Shown: positions 52,751-62,090 of the stretch, one piece after another
Position numbering within the stretch: position 1 is the stretch's first letter
Layout of the letters: every line of letters starts with the position of its first letter
Source of the DNA: Arthrobacter sp. SLBN-112
GTDB lineage: Bacteria > Actinomycetota > Actinomycetes > Actinomycetales > Micrococcaceae
Reading direction: 5' to 3'
DNA length: 64,000 bases
NCBI RefSeq assembly: GCF_030944625.1
Contig: NZ_JAUSXY010000001.1
Coordinates: 3,162,001 to 3,226,000, forward strand
Notes under the pieces: generated by a model
Told to the model about the DNA's origin: nothing
Seen by the model: the letters and a program-made list of their open reading frames with translations, nothing else
The model's database searches: none
Position numbers and translations under genes: made by a program

Positions 52751-53677
52751 ATGACAACCGCAATTCTGAAGCAGCCCACTGAGCCCACAGCTGCCCGCAA
52801 GCCCAACCGCAGCTTCGTCCACGGCCTCCGCACCAACAAAAAGGCCATGACGGGGACGGCCGTGATGCTCGTCTTCATTGCACTGGCCCTGCTCGCACCG
52901 GTGCTCTTCCCGGGCGACCCGTCGCGGATCACCGACATGGCCTCCCTGGAACCCTCTCCCGAGCACTGGCTGGGAACGACAGCCAAAGGCCAGGACGTGC
53001 TCGCGCTGACTGTCCACGGCTCCCGGAGTTCCCTGTTCGTGGGGCTGACCGTGGGCTTCGCCTCCACTTTCATCGGGATCCTGGTGGGACTGGCCTCCGC
53101 GTACTTCGGCAAGTTCATCGACGAAGCACTGTCCCTGGCGACCAACGTCTTCCTGCTCCTTCCCGGCCTGCCGCTGCTGGTCATCCTGGCCGCGTTCCTG
53201 CCTCCGGGGCTGGGCACCGTGATTCTTGTCCTCGTCGTCACCGGCTGGGCAGGCTCAGCACGCGTCCTGCGCTCACAGGCATTATCCATCCGCTCCAAGG
53301 ACTTCGTGGCCGCGGCCGTAGTGTCCGGCGAACGGGCCGGCCGGATCATGTTCCGCGAAATCCTGCCCAACATGGCATCGATCGTCATGGGCACCCTGCT
53401 GGCCTGCGTCATCTACGGCATCGGTGCCCAAGCGGGACTGGAGTTCCTGGGCCTGGGCGATGTCAGCACAGTGTCCTGGGGCAACAACCTCTTCTGGGCC
53501 GGCAACGAAGGTGCCCTGCTCACCGGCAGCTGGTGGGTGTTCGTCCCGTCGGGCGTTTGCATCGCGCTGGTCGCCTTCGCCCTTGCCCTCATCAACTACG
53601 CCGTGGACGAGGTCACCAACCCGCGGCTGCGGAAGATCAAAACCCCGAAAGATACCGAAAGGAGCGCCGCCAAATGA
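52751..53677 (+). CDS. Opp/Dpp-type ABC transporter permease (DppC-like)
   Basis: A 308-residue permease with an N-terminal cytoplasmic segment and TM1 (AMTGTAVMLVFIALALLAPVLF). The conserved WLGTTAKGQDVLALTVHGSRSSLFVGL, the EAA region AAAVVSGERAGRIMFREILPNM and VSWGNNLFWAGNEGALL are typical of DppC/OppC. Its stop overlaps the ATPase start by four bases. Confidence 0.92.
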   Translation: MTTAILKQPTEPTAARKPNRSFVHGLRTNKKAMTGTAVMLVFIALALLAPVLFPGDPSRITDMASLEPSPEHWLGTTAKGQDVLALTVHGSRSSLFVGLTVGFASTFIGILVGLASAYFGKFIDEALSLATNVFLLLPGLPLLVILAAFLPPGLGTVILVLVVTGWAGSARVLRSQALSIRSKDFVAAAVVSGERAGRIMFREILPNMASIVMGTLLACVIYGIGAQAGLEFLGLGDVSTVSWGNNLFWAGNEGALLTGSWWVFVPSGVCIALVAFALALINYAVDEVTNPRLRKIKTPKDTERSAAK

Positions 53678-54636
53678 CCATCTCCCAAGTCTCCTTCGGC
53701 TCCCACGAACCGGTCCTGGACGTCAAGGACCTCACCGTCGAGTACATCGGTGACACCCGCTCCACCACCGCCGTCAACCGCGTTTCCTTCAGCATCGGCA
53801 CTGGTGAGGTGTTCGGCCTCGCGGGAGAATCCGGCTGCGGGAAATCCACTATCGCCAACTCAATCATGCGGCTCCTGAAGGATCCCGCGAAGATCGCCGG
53901 CGGCAGCATTTCCTTTGGTGGCAAAGACGTCCTGGCCATGACCCCGGATGAGCTGCGGCGCTTCCGGTGGCAGGACGTGGCCATGGTCTTCCAGTCAGCG
54001 ATGAACTCGCTCAATCCCGTGCTGACCATCGGCGAACAGATCGTGGACATCTTCACCACCCATGCCGGCTACTCGCGCAAGGAATCCCTGCGGCGCGCGG
54101 GTGAACTGCTCGAACTCGTGAGGATCGACCCCGCACGCCTGAAGTCCTACCCGCACCAGCTTTCGGGCGGCATGCGCCAGCGCGCGGTGATCGCGATGGC
54201 CGTGGCGCTCAAGCCCTCGCTGCTGATCCTGGACGAACCCACGACGGCCTTGGACGTGGTGGTGCAACAGGAAATCATGGCCCAAATCAAGGAACTCCAG
54301 CGCGAACTGGGCTTCTCCGTCCTCTTCATCACCCACGACATGTCCCTCATGGTGGAACTCTCGCACCGCATGGCCGTGATGTACGGCGGCCGGATCGTGG
54401 AGACCGCGAAGGCCCAGGACGTCTACGCCGACCCCCGCCACCCCTACACCCGGGCGCTGATGGGTGCGTTCCCGCCGCTCACCGGTCCGCGGGTTCCGTT
54501 GACGGGACTGCCCGACGGCGTGAAGTTCCGGAATATCCCGGACCTCACCGAAGTGGCACCCGGACACTTCGTGGCACCTGTCAGTGCCGACGCTTCGGCG
54601 GCTGACGCTGCCATCATGGAAGGAGCCGCACGATGA
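53674..54636 (+). CDS. Opp/Dpp-type ABC transporter ATP-binding protein (DppD-like)
   Basis: A 320-residue ATPase. Walker A is GESGCGKST, signature LSGGMRQRAVIAMAVAL, Walker B LLILDEPTTALD and switch region LFITHDMSLMVELSHRM. The C-terminal oligopeptide/dipeptide domain (HPYTRALMGAFPPL) is present, but the Cys-rich iron-sulfur motif seen in many DppD proteins is absent. ATG 53674 follows AAAGGAG. The longer frame upstream is a shadow of the permease gene. Confidence 0.92.
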   Translation: MTISQVSFGSHEPVLDVKDLTVEYIGDTRSTTAVNRVSFSIGTGEVFGLAGESGCGKSTIANSIMRLLKDPAKIAGGSISFGGKDVLAMTPDELRRFRWQDVAMVFQSAMNSLNPVLTIGEQIVDIFTTHAGYSRKESLRRAGELLELVRIDPARLKSYPHQLSGGMRQRAVIAMAVALKPSLLILDEPTTALDVVVQQEIMAQIKELQRELGFSVLFITHDMSLMVELSHRMAVMYGGRIVETAKAQDVYADPRHPYTRALMGAFPPLTGPRVPLTGLPDGVKFRNIPDLTEVAPGHFVAPVSADASAADAAIMEGAAR

Positions 54637-55730
54637 GCCACGCTGTTCAGTCTTCACCACGTCCAGACGTTTCCACCCAAACGCCCGCCCTCGAGGTCCG
54701 CGGACTGGGCAAGTCTTTCCCCATCGGTGGCCTGTTCTCCCAGGGGTCCGTCCGGGCCCTGCACGGCATCGACCTGACCATTGGCCGCGGCGAAATCGTT
54801 GCCCTCGTGGGAGAGTCCGGGTCGGGCAAAAGCACCCTCGCCCGCTGCGTTGCCCGGCTGGAAAAGCCGAGCTCCGGCGAGATCCTGATCGACGGCGTCG
54901 ACGTCCTCAAGCGCGACCGCTTCCAAGCATCACGAGCCTTCCGCTCCCAACTGCAGATGGTCTTCCAGGACCCCTTCGGCTCGCTGAATCCTGCCCACAG
55001 AGTGGAGCACTTCCTGCGGAGGTCGCTGGCGATCCACCGGAAGGGCGGCGGCTCCGAGACGGAGACCCACCGCCGTCTCGAAGAGCTTATGACCACCGTT
55101 GGCCTGCAGGCGGACATGCTGAACTCCTACCCGCACGAGCTCTCCGGCGGTCAGCGCCAGCGGGTTGCGATTGCCCGCGCCCTCGCCGTTGAACCACAAG
55201 TCATCCTGGCCGACGAACCCACCTCCATGCTGGATGTTTCAGTCCGGATCGGCGTGCTGAACCTGATGCGAAAGCTCCGCGACGAGCAGGGCATCTCCAT
55301 GCTCTACATCACCCACGACCTCGCGTCCGCCCGCTACCTGGCAGACCGGACAGCGGTGATGTTCGCCGGGGAACTCGTCGAAGAAGGCGAGTCCCTGGAT
55401 TTGCTCTCAAACCCCGGCCACCCCTACACGCAACTCCTCGTTTCGGCTGTCCCGGACCCCGCCAGGGCAGGTTCGTATGATCCTGTCCGTCGTGCCGAAC
55501 TGCGGCAAGCGGTCATGGCGTCGGCGCATTGCGCTTACGACGGCGACCCGAACCAGGCCTGTTCGGCCGAGGAACCCGTGCGCCATCAGGTTGGAGACCG
55601 CGAAAAGCGCCATTGGGTGCGCTGCCACCGCTACCAGCCGTGGGCTGGTAGCGACGGCCATGCACTGGCGGGCGAACCGACGCCACCCAACCTCCCGGCG
55701 TCGAACACTCACGAAAAGGCCTCCGCATGA
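54633..55730 (+). CDS. Opp/Dpp-type ABC transporter ATP-binding protein (DppF-like)
   Basis: A 365-residue ATPase partner of the preceding protein. Walker A is GESGSGKST, the Q-loop MVFQDPFGSLNPAH, signature LSGGQRQRVAIARALA, Walker B VILADEPTSMLD and switch MLYITHDLASARYLAD. The C-terminal domain includes HPYTQLLVSAVPDP and a region with two Cys (AHCAYDGDPNQAC) that may correspond to the metal motif of this family. Its stop overlaps the GH32 start by four bases, so transport and hydrolysis are coupled in translation. Confidence 0.92.
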   Translation: MSHAVQSSPRPDVSTQTPALEVRGLGKSFPIGGLFSQGSVRALHGIDLTIGRGEIVALVGESGSGKSTLARCVARLEKPSSGEILIDGVDVLKRDRFQASRAFRSQLQMVFQDPFGSLNPAHRVEHFLRRSLAIHRKGGGSETETHRRLEELMTTVGLQADMLNSYPHELSGGQRQRVAIARALAVEPQVILADEPTSMLDVSVRIGVLNLMRKLRDEQGISMLYITHDLASARYLADRTAVMFAGELVEEGESLDLLSNPGHPYTQLLVSAVPDPARAGSYDPVRRAELRQAVMASAHCAYDGDPNQACSAEEPVRHQVGDREKRHWVRCHRYQPWAGSDGHALAGEPTPPNLPASNTHEKASA

Positions 55731-57283
55731 CTGAACTGACCCACCCGCTCGCCACCGTGCCTCAGGATGAGCTGGTTGGCCGCGCCGAGTCCGATCCTCT
55801 CCGGCCACGCTTCCACTTCGTGTCACCCGCCGGTTGGCTCAACGATCCCAACGGCGTCAGTCAATGGAACGGCACGTACCACCTCTTTTACCAGTACAAC
55901 CCAGAAGGCGCTTTCCACCACCGCATTCGGTGGGGTCATGCCACCAGCACCGATCTGATCACGTGGACGGACCAGCCTGTTGCCTTGGAACCGTCCGCAG
56001 GGCCCGATGCCGAGGGCTGCTGGTCCGGGGTCCTGGTGAACGACGACGGCACCCCCACCCTGGTTTATTCGGGGCGGTTAGAGGGCAAGGAGCTGCCCTG
56101 CGTCGCCGTAGGGTCACCGGACCTTCTGACCTGGACCAAGGACCCCGGAAACCCTGTGATCGCAGCGCCGCCGGTTGGCGTGGACATCACGGCGTACCGG
56201 GATCACTGCGTCTGGCGTGAGGGAACGAAGTGGCGGCAGTTGGTGGGTTCAGGCATTCGTGGGCGCGGCGGAACGGCGTTCTTGTACGAGTCCTCGAACC
56301 TGCGATCGTGGGATTACATCGGGCCGTTGTTCATCGGCGATGCCTCGCAGGGCGATCCTGAGGACAACGATTGGACGGGGACCATGTGGGAATGCGTGGA
56401 CCTGTTCCGGGCAGGGAAGGGTTCGCTGGGGTCTGCCCCTTCTGATGGATCCCCCGATGTGCTGGTCTTTTCCGCATGGGACGACGGCGACACCCGCCAC
56501 CCGCTGTACTGGACCGGCAGGTATGCCGGGGATACCTTCGAGCCCGCAGCGCTGCACCGTCTCGACTACGGAGGCCGGTTCTTCTACGCGCCGCAATCGT
56601 TCCAGGATGAATCGGGCCGACGTGTCATGTTCGGCTGGATGCAGGAAGGCCGAAGTGATACCGCCATGGTGGAGGCCGGCTGGTCAGGAGTCATGAGCCT
56701 GCCGCGGATCGTCACGGCGGCCGGCGACGGTACACTCCGCTTCGCACCCGTCCCGGAAATCAAGAAGCTGCGCCGTGACCATGTGAGTCTGCCCGGACAG
56801 ACGTTGTCCAGTACATCGGCGGCCTTGGAACTTGGCTTGTCCGGCACGCAACTCGACCTCGAACTGGACCTCCAACTGGCACCGGGCGCCCAGCTGCGGC
56901 TGGGCGTCCTGGGCTCCACGGACACGCTTACCTCCGCCATACCCGACGAGGAAACCGTCATCGAGCTGCTCAGGGCAACCGACGGCTCCACCAACGGCAC
57001 GCTCCGCCTGGACCGCGCGCGAAGCAGCCTCGATCCCACCGTTGATGTGGAAGAGAAGGCCGGACCCGTCCCCATGCCCGAAGGGCGGGTGCACCTGCGT
57101 GTCATCCTGGACCGATCCGCCGTCGAAATTTTTGCCAACGGAATCCCGCTCACGGCCCGCGTTTACCCCACCCTCGGCGGGGAACAAGTCAGGCTTGCCG
57201 CCGAAGGCGCGGCCCAGATACTTTCCCTCGACGCGTGGACGATGGCCGAAATCCATGAGGGTCCCCGGAGCCTCTTCCCCTGA
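55727..57283 (+). CDS. GH32 beta-fructosidase (second, divergent paralogue)
   Basis: A 518-residue GH32 enzyme with nucleophile Asp40 in GWLNDPNGVSQWNGTYHLFY and acid/base Glu222 in MWECVDLF. The usual RDP triad is RDH here (Asp159 in AYRDHCVW), so the transition-state Asp is kept but the following Pro is replaced. A C-terminal beta-sandwich carries LDRSAVEIFANGIPLTARVYP. No signal peptide is present, so it acts inside the cell on what the Opp-type transporter imports. Sequence is clearly distinct from the 43940 gene, and a different linkage or size preference (sucrose-like or short fructans) is likely. Confidence 0.9.
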   Translation: MTELTHPLATVPQDELVGRAESDPLRPRFHFVSPAGWLNDPNGVSQWNGTYHLFYQYNPEGAFHHRIRWGHATSTDLITWTDQPVALEPSAGPDAEGCWSGVLVNDDGTPTLVYSGRLEGKELPCVAVGSPDLLTWTKDPGNPVIAAPPVGVDITAYRDHCVWREGTKWRQLVGSGIRGRGGTAFLYESSNLRSWDYIGPLFIGDASQGDPEDNDWTGTMWECVDLFRAGKGSLGSAPSDGSPDVLVFSAWDDGDTRHPLYWTGRYAGDTFEPAALHRLDYGGRFFYAPQSFQDESGRRVMFGWMQEGRSDTAMVEAGWSGVMSLPRIVTAAGDGTLRFAPVPEIKKLRRDHVSLPGQTLSSTSAALELGLSGTQLDLELDLQLAPGAQLRLGVLGSTDTLTSAIPDEETVIELLRATDGSTNGTLRLDRARSSLDPTVDVEEKAGPVPMPEGRVHLRVILDRSAVEIFANGIPLTARVYPTLGGEQVRLAAEGAAQILSLDAWTMAEIHEGPRSLFP

Positions 57284-57333
57284 CCGGGCGCGGCAGCGAG
57301 CCGCGTACGTGGTCCGGGGCTTCGAACATCGGT

Positions 57334-57663
57334 TTACCGGTCGATGGTGACGAAGAGATCCAGGTGGATGTTCTCGGCAGCGAGACGGTCCTCCAGGTAC
57401 CGGGAAAGGCTTGCATCGGTGGCGGTATGCGGTCCCTTTTGGACGGCGCCGCGGAATACAGCCTGGGTGTTCGTTGACCTGAGTACGTCCAGGGGCGTCC
57501 AGCGGAGGTGTCCGTCAGATAGTCGCTCAATGTCGGTGCGGAAGGTGCGGCGGTGCTCGTCACGGACGGAGACGCTCATGGAGAAGGGAATGAAAGCTAT
57601 AGGCAAGAGGGTCCTTTCGAACGAGGCATCCAGCGGTCGGCGCCTCAGTTTGAACAAGCCCAA
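57334..57663 (-). CDS. hypothetical protein
   Basis: Up to 109 residues on the minus strand. The central and C-terminal part (SVSVRDEHRRTFRTDIERLSDGHLRWTPLDVL, ending AAENIHLDLFVTIDR) looks coding. The beginning is uncertain: the frame opens with a TTG at 57663, and an internal ATG at 57579 lacks a ribosome site. No family is recognised. It is convergent with the GH32 gene and next to a patch of broken genes, so it may itself be a fragment. Confidence 0.4.
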   Translation of the reverse strand: MGLFKLRRRPLDASFERTLLPIAFIPFSMSVSVRDEHRRTFRTDIERLSDGHLRWTPLDVLRSTNTQAVFRGAVQKGPHTATDASLSRYLEDRLAAENIHLDLFVTIDR

Positions 57664-57905
57664 ACCCGCCCCAACTATTCCCTTTCGGCCGCTAAAGAGG
57701 CCAGCATCACGGTGCGCCGGTCAACTTGTTTTGCCGGGGATCGGGCTGACGTGCGCGACAATGACCTGGGTGCACACGCCCGGTCAGCATAAGCGGTGGC
57801 ACAAGGAGCAGTGCGGCAAAGCGCTTCATCGGTTCCCCCACTCGATGATGAGCAGATCAGGTTCAGGCTATCGGGCCGGAATACCCTAAGCAGCGGCCGC
57901 CGGCT

Positions 57906-58207
57906 GTGTTCCTCTTGACAACATGGGAAACAACCAAGTGGGCCCTTCGGGCAGTTAAAGGCTTTCATACTCAGGCTTGGTTTAGCATCGAGGCCTGCAT
58001 GGTCTATCTGCTCTATGCGGGGTTCCGCGGGAAGACCGACAGACGAGCGGCCACTGCTGCTGCAGTTGTGGCTGGGGAGACATCAGTCTTTGTGGGCAAT
58101 GGCTTTCATTGCCCGCTGACCCCCTTGACCGGCGCCTGGGCGACCCAACAGGATCCGTCACAGACATCTACCTGCCACGCCGGTTCGCCCATAATCTACC
58201 TGCATCC
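57906..58207 (+). pseudogene. conserved membrane protein, frameshifted and truncated
   Basis: The first frame reads FHTQAWFSIEACMVYLLYAGF, then AATAAAVVAGETSVFVGNGFHCPLTPL, with two hydrophobic helices. Near 58120-58145 the homology moves to another frame reading GDPTGSVTDIYLPRRFAHNLPAS, the usual continuation of this membrane family as I know it (unnamed). It is then cut short. The 57664-57905 stretch before it shows nothing I can support. Confidence 0.55.
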
Positions 58208-58270
58208 ATGTTATGCACCCCGTCTGGGCTGCTGCACTCCCTGGACAGACTGTTTGACTCCCAGCGCTTC

Positions 58271-58432
58271 CGGTGCGAATTCCGGTACGGACCCTTCAGC
58301 CGCAGCATCCCGCTTCCCGACGATGTTAAGGAACGAGATATCAAGGCCACCTACTCCGACGGGGTATTGGAAGTCCCTGCGCACCTTTCGGACCAAGCAG
58401 CGCAGCCGGCGCCCCCGAAGACACCGGCAGTG
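58271..58432 (+). pseudogene. Hsp20/alpha-crystallin chaperone fragment
   Basis: Residues RCEFRYGPFSRSIPLPDDV followed by DIKATYSDGVLEVPAHL and APPKTPAV match the second half of the small-heat-shock-protein alpha-crystallin domain (the Y/F.R.I.LP and DGVL motifs). The N-terminal half and start are missing. It directly follows the truncated membrane gene, indicating a deletion that joined two relics. Confidence 0.65.
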
Positions 58433-58646
58433 GTTCATGGACCGTACCGGCGCAGCGGCCCTGCCCACACCATCACCGCCGTGCTGTTCCAGGCAGCTGG
58501 CCAGCTCCTGTCCCCGGGATTCACACAGCAGCGGTCGCCACGCAAATGTGCTGCCGGAGACCTGGTGAGCACACAACAGTGGACACCCAATGGCAATGTC
58601 GAGCACAGCAGGTATGGCACCCGATTGCGATGACAGCGGCAGAGGG

Positions 58647-58888
58647 CTACCATCTTGGTCGGCCAAGTTGCCTTGAGCCGTGGCTGGCCAGGTAGTTGAC
58701 CATGCCGTCAACCGTTGCCACAGCCGGATAGTCGCGTTCCGGAATGTCCACGCCCATGTCTTTGCGATGATTTCCACGAGGTGGAGAAAGTCGAGTGAGT
58801 CGAGCTCCAGGTCCTGTCGCAGCCGGACGCGGCCGGCGAGGTTTTCAAGCTCGACGTCGGGGGTCACCTGGCAGATAGCTGCCTGCAC
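58647..58888 (-). pseudogene. acyl carrier protein-like gene with a frameshift
   Basis: The first frame reads AICQVTPDVELENLAGRVRL, then QDLELDSLDFLHLVEIIA, with the DSL serine that would receive phosphopantetheine. About one A is missing at 58759-58763. Restoring it continues as KDMGVDIPERDYPAVATVDG and MVNYLASHG, a normal ACP C-terminus ending at 58647. The start is also unclear: GTG 58888 has no ribosome site, while a GGAGGAG-ATG just upstream is in another frame. It lies on the same strand 57 bases after the glycosyltransferase. Real decay or homopolymer error are both possible. Confidence 0.65.
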
Positions 58889-58945
58889 GGCCTGACGGGC
58901 GTCCTGTCCTTCATAACTCCTCCGGTGACTGCAGCAATTCAGTCC

Positions 58946-60430
58946 TTATGGGTCGTGGCCCGCCGGTCCCGCGGGAACGATGCGAGGGGGTGGCGAGGAC
59001 CCCTCGACGCGGACGGGCAGCTCGTCGTCCCCCCGAAGAATGGCGCGGAGCAGCCGCCGCTCCTCTCCCCTGAGCGACATGAGCGCGTCGCCGCGCCGCA
59101 GGACCAGACCCCCGTCCGGGGTGGCATACCGCTTCTGCAGATCTCCCAGCTCCTCGGCGCGCAGCAGCGCGACCGTGCTGGCCCCAGCCAAGTCGACCAT
59201 GCGGACCAGCGAGGAGGGTCCCGTCAGATCCGTCGCAACGACGCGCCGCTCGCTCTCGGCGAGGATCGTCTTCTGCGCTGCACGTGTCACGACCAGGGGA
59301 CGGGACGGCCCGTCCAGCAGTCCTGTCAGCACGTCCGCTGCAGCGTTAGGGCGGCCCGTTCTCCACGCCGCCGCCTGCATCCGCCGCAGGCGACCCGGCT
59401 CCCGCAGCAGCTCGTCGATCTTCCAGCCGATCGTCGCGGGAGTGTTGCAGCGGACCGCCGCCCCCTGTTCCATCAGGTAGTCGCCGTTGCGAACCTCCTG
59501 CCCCGGGATGGTGTTCACAAGCACCATGGGCAGTCCTGCAGCCATGCACTCTGACGCCGACAGGCCGCCCGGCTTGCCCACAAACAGGTCGGCGCGGCGC
59601 AGCAGCTGCGGCATCTCCGCCGTGAAGCCGAGCACGCGGTAGCGGTCGCCAGCGGGCGCCACCAGCTGCTCGATACGCTGCCGCAGCGCATTGTTGCGTC
59701 CGCACATGACCGTGGCCGTGAAGGACGACCGCATGTGCAGCGTCTGCCGCACGACCGAGACGGCATAGTCGCCGCCAGTCGCACCCGCCGAGATCAGCAA
59801 CATCGGGGGCTCGTTTGCATCGCGCGCAGGCGCTACGTTCAGCTGGGTAGCGATCGGGATTCCCGTGGCCGCGACGCGGTCGGGGGGCAAACCCAGCGCC
59901 ATCAGTTCCACCCTCCCCTCCTCCCTGGCCAGGAAGAGCGCGTGGAACGCGCCCGTAAGCCACAGGCCCTGGAAATCATAGTCCGTTGTAACGACGGCGG
60001 TCCTCGCGTCAATCACGCCGCGAAGGAGCAGTGACGCCAGCAGTTGGGCTGGCAGGAAGTGCGTACAGACGATCGCCGTCGGCCGGAAACGCTTGATCGC
60101 ACCGATCACCGGAAGAGCGTTCACCCGTGTCCAGGGGTCTACTGGGCCCCGCCGCCGGAACGGACGGTCGTTGATGTCGTAGCCCCACTCGACCAGCCAG
60201 GGCAAGTCCTCGACCAGGACGAAGTAACCCTTGCCCAGCAGTGTGCGGTAGAGCACGCTGCTCACCTGCAGCACGTCCAGCACCTGCACCTCGTCGATGT
60301 CGGCGCGCGCGGCACACGCCTGCTGCACCGCCGCCGCGGCGCTGTTGTGGCCCGCTCCTACCCCTGCTGACAGGATAAGTACGCGCTCCCTCCCAGCGGC
60401 GTCGGGGCCTCGTGCCGACGTTCTGCGCAT
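58946..60430 (-). CDS. MGDG synthase/UgtP-like glycosyltransferase
   Basis: A 494-residue GT-B glycosyltransferase. The N-terminal acceptor domain begins VLILSAGVGAGHNSAAAAVQQ, the MGDG-synthase signature, with CTHFLPAQLLASLLL following. The donor-binding domain includes GFTAEMPQLLRRADLFVGKPGGLSASECMAAGLPMV and IPGQEVRNGDYLMEQGAAV, matching processive diacylglycerol glycosyltransferases and MurG-like enzymes. A C-terminal region of about 110 residues after GRPNAAADVL is extra and of unknown role. It probably transfers a sugar to a membrane lipid at the inner membrane face. It is the only intact gene between 57.7 and 62.4 kb. Confidence 0.85.
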   Translation of the reverse strand: MRRTSARGPDAAGRERVLILSAGVGAGHNSAAAAVQQACAARADIDEVQVLDVLQVSSVLYRTLLGKGYFVLVEDLPWLVEWGYDINDRPFRRRGPVDPWTRVNALPVIGAIKRFRPTAIVCTHFLPAQLLASLLLRGVIDARTAVVTTDYDFQGLWLTGAFHALFLAREEGRVELMALGLPPDRVAATGIPIATQLNVAPARDANEPPMLLISAGATGGDYAVSVVRQTLHMRSSFTATVMCGRNNALRQRIEQLVAPAGDRYRVLGFTAEMPQLLRRADLFVGKPGGLSASECMAAGLPMVLVNTIPGQEVRNGDYLMEQGAAVRCNTPATIGWKIDELLREPGRLRRMQAAAWRTGRPNAAADVLTGLLDGPSRPLVVTRAAQKTILAESERRVVATDLTGPSSLVRMVDLAGASTVALLRAEELGDLQKRYATPDGGLVLRRGDALMSLRGEERRLLRAILRGDDELPVRVEGSSPPPRIVPAGPAGHDP

Positions 60431-60747
60431 GAAGAGAGTCTAGCGGGCCGTATCACCACCGCCGGACCCCAACTTGTACTCGATCAGCATGGCCAACGTG
60501 CAACACACAAACACCAAGAAGAGCAGGCAGATAGGATCTAAGCGCATAATCGAATCAACCACTGGTTTCTGGCCCCGTATGACAGGGCCGCCCGGGCTTG
60601 CTGCCGACAGGTTCCGGAGGCGAGTTCATCTACGGGCGCCACAAAAGCCCCTCCTGGTCTCCGCACTCTCTCCAACCGCCGGCCAAGGGCCACGCTGCCG
60701 AAGCCCGGTTTCACATCCAACTGCACGATGAAAGAGGACCCCAAGCC
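60431..60747. other. no gene seen
   Basis: About 317 bases with only short shadow frames. It would hold the promoters of the glycosyltransferase and, formerly, of the broken GH32. I see no convincing -35/-10 pair or palindrome. Confidence 0.4.
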
Positions 60748-62090
60748 ATGACAGCTGCTTCTTCCCCCGTGAGAAGCATTCCGACCGGCATTCCACTATG
60801 CCTGTAAGAACACATGGCTGAACGATCCCAACGGGCTGATCTTCCACGGGGGCATATACCACCTGTATTACCAGAACAACCCGTTCGGGAACGTCTGGGG
60901 AAACATGTCCTGGGGCCATGCCACTTCGACCAACCTCCTGACCTGGACCGAGCAGCCGGTCGCCATCAGCTGCGAAGATTCCGAAGACATCTTCTCGGGC
61001 AGCATCGTATGGGACGAGTTCAACACCAGCGGACTCGGAGGCCCCATGGCTTCCCCTCTTGTGGCCATCTACACCAGCGCGTTCAAACAGGACTCACCCC
61101 ACTACGGGCACCGAGCCCAGTCGCTCCAGTGGAGAACCGACGGCGGGTACACCTGGACGAAGTACCACGCCAACCCGGTCCTGGACCGTCGGTCCGCAAC
61201 TTCCGGGACCCGAAGGTCTTCCGCTACAGCGGTCCGGCCGGCAGCTGCTGGGTCATGGTCGCCGTCGAAGCCCGGGAGCACAAGGTGGTCCTCGACCGCT
61301 CCGATGACCTGAAAACGTGGGAAGATCTCAGCAGCTTCGGACCCGCCAACGGTACACGGAGCGTATGGGAGTGCCCGGACCGTTTCCCCTTGCCCCTGGA
61401 TGGAAATGAGGACAACATCAAAAGGGTCCTCACCGTCAACCTTAATCCCGGCGACCCCAACGGAGGCTCCGCCGGACAGTACTTCGTCGGCCACTTCGAC
61501 GGCGTGAGGTTCAGCTCGGCAACCACCGTCACCGAGGGCCTGCAGGATCCAGCGCGCCTGAGCGAATACCTCTGGCTCGACTGGGGAAGGGACTTTTACG
61601 CCGCGGTGTCCTTCAACAACGTCCCGGACGGACGCCGGCTCATGCTCGGGTGGATGAACAACTGGCAGTACGGCAACGACATCCCGACCTCACCCTGGCG
61701 CAGCCCGATGTCGCTCGCGCGCGAGGTTTCACCCATCACTTCCAACGGACAACTCCGCCTCAGCCAGCGGGCCGTCTGCGAAGCCGATACGGCTCCCGAG
61801 CACGGTGTCACGTACACAGGCCTCAACCTCGAGGCAGGCCTCCACGCTATGGCGGGCGGCACCGCCGCGCAACTTATCGAGGCCACGTTTATCCCCGGGC
61901 AACGGGAGGATCATATGATCTGCGCATTTTTGTGGACCAATCCTCAGTGGAGATCTTCGCGCAAGACGGACAGGTCACCATGACCGAACTGATCTTCCCG
62001 GACCCGGAAAGCGTCAGCTTGGCGATCTACGCCTCCGAAGGGACTGCGACGGCTTCCTCACTGAAACTCACCACGCTGGCCGCACAATAG
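60748..62090 (+). pseudogene. GH32 beta-fructosidase pseudogene
   Basis: A degraded paralogue of the hydrolase at 43940. ATG 60748 follows AGAGGA but meets a stop at codon 20. One frame over, PAFHYACKNTWLNDPNGLIF begins the propeller with its nucleophile motif and runs to about 61190 (NPVLDR). Homology then shifts frame to NFRDPKVFRY and VWECPDRF and continues to about 61905. The last part moves again to YDLRIFVDQSSVEIFAQDGQ and stops at 62090. About 50 residues of the C-terminal sandwich are missing between IPGQ and SYDL. Three frame breaks plus a deletion show genuine decay. Confidence 0.85.
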
